In this document: one piece after another, positions 55,189-64,000 of the stretch
Position numbering within the stretch: the stretch's first letter is position 1
How the letters are laid out: the number at the start of each line of letters is the position of its first letter
Origin: Caenimonas aquaedulcis
GTDB lineage: Bacteria > Pseudomonadota > Gammaproteobacteria > Burkholderiales > Burkholderiaceae_C
DNA length: 64,000 bases
Assembly: GCF_015831345.1 (NCBI RefSeq)
Contig: NZ_JADWYS010000001.1
Location: 3,748,618 to 3,812,617 of the forward strand
Direction of reading: 5' to 3'
Notes under the pieces: generated by a model
Databases searched by the model: none
What the model saw: the letters and a program-made list of their open reading frames with translations, nothing else
Told to the model about the DNA's origin: nothing
Made by a program: the position numbers and the translations under genes

Positions 55189-55944
55189 CTAGGAACAGAG
55201 CGTGAGTTCGAATTGCGAGTTGTCGTTGCTCGCCTGCAGCCGGTCGGCCGCTTCCTGCCGCATGAGCCGGACGGACACCATCAAACGATTGCCGCTGATC
55301 TCCGGGATGAGGCCCAGCGAAGGGTCCAGCCGCAGCCTCAGCAACTGGAAGGTGCGCCCCTGCGGCAGGTTCTGCTGCAGCTGGCCGTGGTTCGCGACGA
55401 CCTTCTGCGGCGTGCCGGATTCGCGCAGCATCTTGAGCAGCATGTGGATGGATTCCGCCAGCGGCGCCAGCGTGGACGCCCACCGTTCCAGGTCCCGCTG
55501 GCGGTCGCGCGCGGTATGGTGCTGCCAGGCGTAATAGGACGGCAGGTCGAATTCGCAGGTGCCGCCGGGGATCCCCACGCGGCTGCGGATGCTCATGAGC
55601 CAGTCGTTCTCCGTGAGCGACTGGCCGGCCTTGCCGGGCAGGTTGTTCAGCGTGGTGAAGCAGGCGTCCAGCTTGCCGATAACTTCGTCGAGCACCGACT
55701 CGGCGATGGCAGGGTTGCCGCGGTAGCCGTTGAGAACCAGCTTCTGCTTGTCCAGGTCCTTCATCACGTCGGACTTCAGGTCCGCGCGGGCCGCCACGTC
55801 CATCACCTCGAAGATGGTGGCCAGGGCGTAGTGGTGGTCGATCGGGTGCTCGCGCGGCACCAGCTCACCGAGCCGGCGAAACAGGTGTTCGAGGCGCAGA
55901 TAGGTGCGGATGCGTTCGTTGAATGGGTATTCGTAAAGAATCAC
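55189..55944 (-). CDS. zapD: ZapD, Z-ring bundling protein
   Basis: Cytoplasmic protein that cross-links FtsZ filaments by binding the FtsZ C-terminal peptide. 251 residues, standard. It starts [21 protein letters not shown], the DUF1342 hallmark, with [18 protein letters not shown] and a C-terminal beta region ending FELTLCS. It lies 37 nt after coaE. Its target FtsZ is encoded at 6553. Confidence 0.96.
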   Translation of the reverse strand: MILYEYPFNERIRTYLRLEHLFRRLGELVPREHPIDHHYALATIFEVMDVAARADLKSDVMKDLDKQKLVLNGYRGNPAIAESVLDEVIGKLDACFTTLNNLPGKAGQSLTENDWLMSIRSRVGIPGGTCEFDLPSYYAWQHHTARDRQRDLERWASTLAPLAESIHMLLKMLRESGTPQKVVANHGQLQQNLPQGRTFQLLRLRLDPSLGLIPEISGNRLMVSVRLMRQEAADRLQASNDNSQFELTLCS

Positions 55945-55981
55945 GCTGACCGGGCCCTACATACAGCAGCAAAGCGGCCAA

Positions 55982-56587
55982 TCATAGCCCGAAGCGCCGG
56001 GCGGCCTGTACCACTTCGTGTCGCAATTCGTCGAGGGCCAGGCCCTCGTTGCAGATGACGATGTCCGCGGCCGCAAGCCGCAGCGCGCGAGGCGCCTGCG
56101 CCGCGATGATCGCCTCGACTTCGGCGGGCTTCAGGCCGCTGCGTGCAACGACCCGTGCCACTTGCGTTTCGGGCGAACAATCGACGACCAGCACCCGGTC
56201 TACCTGCGAGCGCCAGCGGCCCGATTCGACCAGCAGCGGGATGTCGAAGACGATGCACTTCGCGCCCGAGGCGAGCGCGGCCTCGACCTGCCGCGCGCTC
56301 TCCGCGCCCACGAGCGGGTGGATGATGTCCTCGAGCTGCTTGCGCGCGAGCGGGTCGCGGTAGGCGTGTTCGCGCATGAGGGCGCGATCGAGCGCGCCCT
56401 GTGCATCGATGAAGTGCGCGCCGAAGCGCTGCGCGATGGCGGCGATGGCCGCGCCCTGCGGCGCCGTCGTCGCGCGTGAGATCGCGTCGGCGTCGACGAC
56501 CGCCGCACCCGCCTGCGCGAGCATGGCGAGCACTGTGCTCTTTCCGCTGCCGATGCCGCCCGTGAGGCCGACGCGCAGCGCGGCCAC
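55982..56587 (-). CDS. coaE: CoaE, dephospho-CoA kinase
   Basis: Final step of coenzyme A synthesis: phosphorylates dephospho-CoA. 201 residues. P-loop GLTGGIGSGKSTV; DADAISR holds the catalytic Asp; the CoA-binding HPLV and DIPLLVESGRW motifs follow. The start is GTG at 56587 (VAALRVGLTGG), directly abutting the pilD stop, which supports it. The pilD-coaE-zapD order is conserved in many proteobacteria. Confidence 0.95.
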   Translation of the reverse strand: MAALRVGLTGGIGSGKSTVLAMLAQAGAAVVDADAISRATTAPQGAAIAAIAQRFGAHFIDAQGALDRALMREHAYRDPLARKQLEDIIHPLVGAESARQVEAALASGAKCIVFDIPLLVESGRWRSQVDRVLVVDCSPETQVARVVARSGLKPAEVEAIIAAQAPRALRLAAADIVICNEGLALDELRHEVVQAARRFGL

Positions 56588-57430
56588 CTACAGCCCCACC
56601 ACCTCGAGGATGGACGCCGGCCCGAAGATCATCGCCGTGAGGCCCGCACCGGCGAGGAAAGGCCCGAAGGGGACATAGCCCCCTTCGCGGAGGCTGGAGC
56701 TCATCTTCATGGCGATGCCGACCACGGCGCCGATGACGGATGCCATCAGGATGATGGGGACCAGCGCCTGCCAGCCGAACCAGGCGCCCAGCGCGGCGAA
56801 GAGCTTGAAGTCGCCGTAGCCCATGCCTTCCTTGCCGGTGAGCAGCTTGAAGCCCTTGTAGATCAGCCACAGGGACATATAGCCCGCGATCGCGCCCCAC
56901 AAAGCATCGGTGAGGCGCAGGTTGTTCCAGCGCAGGGCCGCCACGATGAGGCCGGCCCAGACGAGGGGCAGGGTGATGTCGTCGGGCAGCAGGGTGGTGT
57001 CCCAGTCGATCATCGCCAGCGCGACGATCGCCGCGGAAAATCCGCACCATGCAAGCGCATGCGGCGTGACGCCGCCCGTGTAGATGCAGAAGAAGAACAG
57101 CGCGCCGGTGGCGAGTTCCACCAGCGGGTAGCGAATGCCGATCGGCGCGGCGCAGGAGGAACACTTGCCCCGCAGCGCCAGGTAGCTCACCACGGGGATG
57201 TTCTCGTACCAGCGGATCATGTGCCCGCACTGGCGGCAGCGCGATCGCGGCCGCGCCAGGGTGAGCTCCGGCTGCGGCTCCAGCGGCGTGCCGGAGAGCT
57301 CCGCGCACTCCTGGTCCCACTGGCGCTCCAGGATCTTCGGGAACCGGTAGATCACCACGTTGAGGAAGCTGCCCACGAGCAGGCCGAAAACGCCGCCCAG
57401 CGCGGCATCGAACACCGGGGAGATCAACAT
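56588..57430 (-). CDS. pilD: PilD, type IV prepilin peptidase/N-methyltransferase
   Basis: Inner-membrane aspartyl protease that cleaves and N-methylates type IV pilins (and type II secretion pseudopilins). 280 residues. Two CxxC pairs (CRQCG and CSSCA) form the zinc cytoplasmic domain; catalytic Asp residues lie in MIDWDTTLLPDD and GYGDFKLFAALG. About eight membrane segments. The start at 57430 overlaps the pilC stop (TGATG). Confidence 0.96.
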   Translation of the reverse strand: MLISPVFDAALGGVFGLLVGSFLNVVIYRFPKILERQWDQECAELSGTPLEPQPELTLARPRSRCRQCGHMIRWYENIPVVSYLALRGKCSSCAAPIGIRYPLVELATGALFFFCIYTGGVTPHALAWCGFSAAIVALAMIDWDTTLLPDDITLPLVWAGLIVAALRWNNLRLTDALWGAIAGYMSLWLIYKGFKLLTGKEGMGYGDFKLFAALGAWFGWQALVPIILMASVIGAVVGIAMKMSSSLREGGYVPFGPFLAGAGLTAMIFGPASILEVVGL

Positions 57431-58647
57431 CAAACGACCTGGCCGAGCTTGAAGATGGGAAGGTACATCGACACCACGATGCCGCCGATGAGGCCGCCCA
57501 GGAACACGATGATGATGGGCTCCATCAGGCTGGAGAGGCCTTCGACCATGTCGTCCACTTCGGCTTCGAAGAAGTCCGCGGCCTTGCCGAGCATGTGGTC
57601 CAGCGCGCCGGATTCCTCGCCGATCGCGCACATCTGCAGCACCATGGTCGGGAAGACGCCGGCGTTGGTCATGGCGGCGGTGAGGCTGGTGCCGGTGGAG
57701 ACTTCCGTCTGGATCTTCTCGGTCGCGGTCTGGAACACGTAGTTGCCGGAGGCACCGCCCACGGAGTCGAGCGCCTCGACCAGCGGCACGCCGGCCGCGA
57801 ACATGGTCGCCAGCGTCCGCGTCCAGCGGGCGATCACCGATTTGTAGACCAGGTCGCCGAAGACGGGAAGCTTGAGCATCAGGCGGTCCATGAAGATCTG
57901 GACTTTCTCGTTGCGCTTCCAGGCCTGCATGAAGAAGTAGAGGCCGCCGCCCACGCCGCCGAAGATCAGCCACCAGTACTTGACGAAGAACTCGCTCATG
58001 CCGATCACGAAGAGCGTCGGCGCGGGCAGGTCGGCGCCGAAGGAGGTGAACACTTCCTTGAAGGCCGGGATCACGAAGATCATGATCACGGCGACCACGA
58101 CGAAGGCCACGACCACCACGGAGATCGGGTACATCAGCGCCGACTTGATCTTCGACTTGATGGCCTCGGTCTTTTCCATGTAGACCGCGAGGCGGTCGAG
58201 CAGCGATTCGAGAATACCGGCCGCCTCGCCGGCTTCCACCAGGTTGCAGTACAGGTTGTCGAAATACAGCGGGTATTTGCGGAACGCCGCCGACAGCGAG
58301 GTGCCGGTTTCGACGTCGGTGCGGATGTCGTTGAGCAGCTTTGCGACGCTGGGGTTGGCGTTGCCGCGGCCCACGATGTCGAAGGCCTGCAGCAAGGGCA
58401 CGCCGGCCTTCATCATCGTGGCGAGCTGGCGCGTGAAGATCGCGATGTCCTTGGGCTTGATCTTCGCGCCCGAGCGCATGCGGCGCTTCTTGACCTTGGT
58501 GGGCGAAATGCCCTGGCGCCGCAGGGCGGCCTGGACCTGGTTCTCGCCGGCCGCGCGCGTCTCGCCGCGCACCTGCTTGCCGTTGCGATCCTTGCCCTCC
58601 CATTCGAAGACGAATTCGACGACCTTGGTCGCGGTGGCGGTGGCCAT
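57430..58647 (-). CDS. pilC: PilC, type IV pilus inner-membrane platform protein
   Basis: 405 residues with two T2SSF domains, each with conserved FTRQLATMMKAGVPLLQA-like (about 75-95) and ARWTRTLATMFAAGVPLVEAL-like motifs, and three membrane helices. It links the PilB motor to the pilus. The start at 58647 (MATATATK) follows GGAGCTGCC with GGAAAGAGGAG a little upstream on the minus strand; the longer frame is a pilB shadow. Confidence 0.96.
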   Translation of the reverse strand: MATATATKVVEFVFEWEGKDRNGKQVRGETRAAGENQVQAALRRQGISPTKVKKRRMRSGAKIKPKDIAIFTRQLATMMKAGVPLLQAFDIVGRGNANPSVAKLLNDIRTDVETGTSLSAAFRKYPLYFDNLYCNLVEAGEAAGILESLLDRLAVYMEKTEAIKSKIKSALMYPISVVVVAFVVVAVIMIFVIPAFKEVFTSFGADLPAPTLFVIGMSEFFVKYWWLIFGGVGGGLYFFMQAWKRNEKVQIFMDRLMLKLPVFGDLVYKSVIARWTRTLATMFAAGVPLVEALDSVGGASGNYVFQTATEKIQTEVSTGTSLTAAMTNAGVFPTMVLQMCAIGEESGALDHMLGKAADFFEAEVDDMVEGLSSLMEPIIIVFLGGLIGGIVVSMYLPIFKLGQVV

Positions 58648-58682
58648 GGCAGCTCCTCTTTCCCTGTTATATCGAAACGGGC

Positions 58683-60419
<1,737 letters not shown>

Positions 60420-60567
60420 GGAGCGGATGTATCGGATGGAAACAAGGGCGGCCTGCTCATGCACGGCAAACCGGAGTCGATCATCGCTGATTGGCTTGGC
60501 CCTGTAAATCGCCGCCCGCCCAAGCTGCGCAGGACAGTGGGGCGGATGTCACGGTGAAGGGACAAAC

Positions 60568-60644
60568 TGGTCGGGGTGAGAGGATTCGAACCTCCGGCCT
60601 CTACGTCCCGAACGTAGCGCTCTACCAGGCTAAGCTACACCCCG
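60568..60644 (-). tRNA. tRNA-Pro (anticodon CGG), CCA encoded
   Basis: On the minus strand the acceptor arm CGGGGTG pairs with CACCCCG, followed by discriminator A and an encoded CCA (60570-60568). The anticodon stem CTACG/CGTAG encloses the loop TTCGGGA, giving CGG. The T arm GGAGGTTCGAATCCTC has the TTCGAAT loop. 77 nt. It closely resembles E. coli proK in the anticodon arm. CCG is a frequent Pro codon in this GC-rich genome. Confidence 0.97.
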
Positions 60645-60728
60645 ATTGCGGCCCGGGCCGGCGCGCTGAATGTTCAGTGGCGGCCTTGCTGCAGTTAAGC
60701 CCACGATTGTAGCAAACCCACCGAGGTG

Positions 60729-61712
60729 TCAGCTGCGGCGATCGAGGAGCTGCGCCGCCAGTTCGAGCAGCCCTCGCGAATACGGGTTGTCCGGGAGCTG
60801 CTTTGCCGCGTCGACCGCGCGCTGCGCCTCCGACGCGGCGGCGGCGCGCGTCACCTCCAGCGCGCCCGTCCGCTTGACGATGTCGATGATCCGTTCCAGG
60901 TGTTCCGCCCCACCTGTCTGGACCGCATCGCGGATCAACTGGCGCTCCTCTTCGCTGCCCCTGCGCATCGCGGCGATCAGCGGCAGTGTCGCCTTGCCCT
61001 CGCGCAGGTCGTCGCCCAGGTTCTTGCCCATTTCGCCGGCGTCGCCGTCGTAGTCGAGCACGTCGTCGATCACCTGGAATGCGGTGCCCAGCGCCTGGCC
61101 GTAATCCGCGCATGCCTGCTCCAGCGCCGGGGGCGCCCCCGCCAGGACCGCCCCCAGGCGGGCGCTGGCCTCGAACAGCTTGGCCGTCTTCGAGCGGATC
61201 ACGCGCAGGTACGCCTCCTCGTCGAGGGAGGGGTCGTGCATGTTCATGAGCTGCAGGACTTCACCTTCGGCTATCACGTTGGTGGCGTCGGCGAGGATTT
61301 CCATGATCCGCATCCGTCCCGCGTCCAGCATCATCTGGAAGGCGCGCGAGTAGAGGAAGTCGCCGACCAACACGCTGGCCGGGTTGCCGAAGCTTTCGTT
61401 GGCAGTCGCGCGACCGCGGCGCAGCGTCGATTCGTCCACCACGTCGTCGTGCAGGAGTGTGGCGGTGTGGATGAATTCCACCACGGCAGCCAGGTTGAAG
61501 CGCTGCGCATCGTGCAAGCCGAGTGCGCCGCAAACCAGCAGCAGCAGGGCCGGCCGCAGCCGCTTGCCCCCGGCGGAGATGATGTAACGGGAGACCTCGC
61601 CGACCAGGGGAACCGCCGAATCCAGCCGCCGGGCGATCACGGCGTCGACCTCCCGCATGTCGTCGGCGATCAGGGCGAGTACGGAGGCGGTGCTGGAAGA
61701 GGAGGCGGTCAA
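60729..61712 (-). CDS. ispB: IspB, trans-polyprenyl (octaprenyl-type) diphosphate synthase
   Basis: Makes the isoprenoid side chain of ubiquinone by condensing isopentenyl units. 327 residues from a TTG start at 61712. The two Asp-rich motifs are [10 protein letters not shown] and [17 protein letters not shown] binds diphosphate. The TTG is preferred over an in-frame ATG at 61796 because a TATAAT box (61739-61734) lies between them and because conserved IspB sequence begins near [15 protein letters not shown]. Product chain length is inferred (C40 is usual in Burkholderiales). Divergent from rplU. Confidence 0.93.
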   Translation of the reverse strand: MTASSSSTASVLALIADDMREVDAVIARRLDSAVPLVGEVSRYIISAGGKRLRPALLLLVCGALGLHDAQRFNLAAVVEFIHTATLLHDDVVDESTLRRGRATANESFGNPASVLVGDFLYSRAFQMMLDAGRMRIMEILADATNVIAEGEVLQLMNMHDPSLDEEAYLRVIRSKTAKLFEASARLGAVLAGAPPALEQACADYGQALGTAFQVIDDVLDYDGDAGEMGKNLGDDLREGKATLPLIAAMRRGSEEERQLIRDAVQTGGAEHLERIIDIVKRTGALEVTRAAAASEAQRAVDAAKQLPDNPYSRGLLELAAQLLDRRS

Positions 61713-61733
61713 GGCGAGAGGGTGTTTTGGGCG

Positions 61734-61739
61734 ATTATA
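61734..61739 (-). promoter_or_regulatory. -10 element of the ispB promoter
   Basis: A perfect TATAAT on the minus strand, 21 nt before the TTG start of ispB. A -35 match 17 nt upstream is weak. It excludes the upstream ATG at 61796 as the start for this transcript. Confidence 0.55.
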
Positions 61740-61779
61740 GGAACCGCGCCCCGCTGTCCGAGCGGCCCCGGCGGCCCGC

Positions 61780-61808
61780 TTGTGAGCGACCACCAACTAT
61801 GCTATGAT
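61780..61808 (+). promoter_or_regulatory. Promoter of the rplU-rpmA operon
   Basis: TTGTGA at 61780-61785 and TATGAT at 61803-61808 are separated by exactly 17 nt. The predicted start near 61815 gives a leader of about 45 nt before rplU. It sits in the divergent region shared with ispB. Confidence 0.75.
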
Positions 61809-61859
61809 CGTGGGCTCTGCGGAAATCCGTCCGTGGAGACTCCATTTCAAGAGGTCAAC

Positions 61860-62171
61860 ATGTACGCGGTCATAAAAACCGGTGGCAAGCAGTATCGCGT
61901 TGCTTCCGGCGAAAAAATTAAAGTAGAACAGATTGCTGCGGACGTAGGCCAGGAAATCGTGATCGACCAGGTCCTGGCTGTCGGCGACGGCAGCGGACTC
62001 AAGGTCGGCACACCCCTGGTGTCCGGCGCGACTGTCATTGCCACGGTCGTGGCACACGGCAAGCACGACAAGGTTCGCATCTTCAAGATGCGCCGTCGCA
62101 AGCACTATCAGAAACGCCAGGGCCATCGCCAGCAGTTCACCGAACTGCAAATCGGCGCGATCGCCGGCTAA
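61860..62171 (+). CDS. rplU: Ribosomal protein bL21
   Basis: Large-subunit protein binding 23S rRNA. 103 residues, standard length. It begins [14 protein letters not shown] and contains [16 protein letters not shown], the basic rRNA-binding stretch. The start at 61860 follows an AAGAGGT site. The classic rplU-rpmA-obgE order follows. Confidence 0.98.
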   Translation: MYAVIKTGGKQYRVASGEKIKVEQIAADVGQEIVIDQVLAVGDGSGLKVGTPLVSGATVIATVVAHGKHDKVRIFKMRRRKHYQKRQGHRQQFTELQIGAIAG

Positions 62172-62187
62172 CTCGGAGCAATTCGAA

Positions 62188-62445
62188 ATGGCACAGAAAA
62201 AAGGCGGCGGCTCTACGCGAAACGGGCGGGATTCCCAGCCCAAGATGCTCGGCGTGAAGGCTTTCGGTGGTGAACTGATCACCGCCGGCTCCATCATCGT
62301 GCGCCAGCGCGGCACCAAGTTCCATCCCGGCACCAACGTCGGCCTGGGCAAGGACCACACCCTCTTCGCCCTGGTGGACGGCCACGTGTCGTTCGCGGTG
62401 AAGGGTTCCCTGAACAAGCAGACCGTGAGCGTCCTCCCGGCGTAA
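62188..62445 (+). CDS. rpmA: Ribosomal protein bL27
   Basis: Large-subunit protein whose N-terminus reaches the peptidyl-transferase centre. 85 residues: [19 protein letters not shown], then [19 protein letters not shown]. It keeps the Gram-negative N-terminus and lacks the cleavable extension found in Firmicutes. It ends 20 nt before a terminator. Confidence 0.98.
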   Translation: MAQKKGGGSTRNGRDSQPKMLGVKAFGGELITAGSIIVRQRGTKFHPGTNVGLGKDHTLFALVDGHVSFAVKGSLNKQTVSVLPA

Positions 62446-62465
62446 GCGATCAGGCTTTCAGCACG

Positions 62466-62496
62466 AAGGCCCTGCGTTCCCGCGCAGGGCCTTTTT
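62466..62496 (+). terminator. Rho-independent terminator after rpmA
   Basis: An 11-bp stem (AAGGCCCTGCG at 62466-62476 with CGCAGGGCCTT at 62483-62493), a 6-nt loop and a T run through 62496. It separates the ribosomal-protein operon from obgE, 28 nt downstream. Confidence 0.9.
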
Positions 62497-62511
62497 GTTG
62501 GCGCTCACTAG

Positions 62512-64000
<1,489 letters not shown>

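Overview
The window is about 68% GC by eye, densely coded and free of phage or IS genes. Gene content and order (dcw cluster ending ftsA-ftsZ-lpxC, pilB-pilC-pilD-coaE-zapD-yacG beside argJ, accB-accC-prmA, rplU-rpmA-obgE-proB, and IcmF) point to a betaproteobacterium of the order Burkholderiales. The Comamonadaceae (Ramlibacter/Variovorax type) are most likely. This placement is inferred from recognised proteins and synteny; no search was run.

Layout. 1-7.9 kb: the 3' part of the division and cell-wall cluster (ftsW partial, murG, murC, ddl, ftsQ, ftsA, ftsZ), mostly with 4-nt ATGA overlaps and closed by a terminator. 7.9-9.4 kb: lpxC, a 58-residue membrane protein and a VOC-fold protein. 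9.4-16.8 kb: a compact minus-strand run, yqiA-like esterase, RNase II-like, TonB-like, aroE, mtgA, plsC-like, cdsA-like and ruvC. 16.8-23.2 kb: rodA, a beta-hydroxyacid dehydrogenase, a long hairpin repeat, a receiver / adenylate cyclase / Ser-Thr kinase fusion, tldD and an unknown gene. 23.2-24.5 kb: aroG behind a leader peptide rich in aromatic codons and an attenuator. 24.6-26.7 kb: two tandem paralogues of unknown function. 26.7-29.8 kb: mpl and an acyl-CoA ligase on the minus strand. 29.8-35.7 kb: an unknown gene, a TlpA-type thioredoxin, accB, accC, prmA, a zinc-ribbon membrane protein and a PfkB kinase. 35.7-38.3 kb: an SDR and a large CorA-like protein. 38.3-46.4 kb: a branched-chain amino-acid/amide ABC transporter and icmF, the latter behind a perfect 26-bp palindrome. 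46.4-50.2 kb: a TRAP transporter whose large permease has a tandem-repeat insertion. 50.4-55 kb: an exported-looking FAH-family protein, a persulfide dioxygenase-rhodanese fusion, argJ, a DUF815 ATPase and a Nudix hydrolase. 55-60.4 kb: yacG, zapD, coaE, pilD, pilC, pilB. 60.5-64 kb: tRNA-Pro(CGG), ispB, rplU, rpmA, obgE and the start of proB.

How the genes work together. Much of the window serves envelope growth: lipid II synthesis and flipping/polymerisation (MurC, Ddl, MurG, FtsW, RodA, MtgA, with Mpl recycling), divisome assembly (FtsQ, FtsA, FtsZ, ZapD), lipid A and phospholipid synthesis (LpxC, PlsC-like, CdsA-like, AccB/AccC). The Liv-type transporter beside IcmF suggests valine/isobutyryl-CoA use under a shared regulator. 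The least ordinary items are the three-domain signalling fusion at 19.0-21.1 kb, the aroG attenuator, the icmF operator palindrome, the repeat-bearing TRAP permease, the Tat/lipobox FAH protein, and a recurrent placement of -10-like boxes 6-10 nt before start codons, suggesting leaderless mRNAs.

No stretch longer than 300 bases lacks a gene. No CRISPR array, rRNA or prophage was seen.
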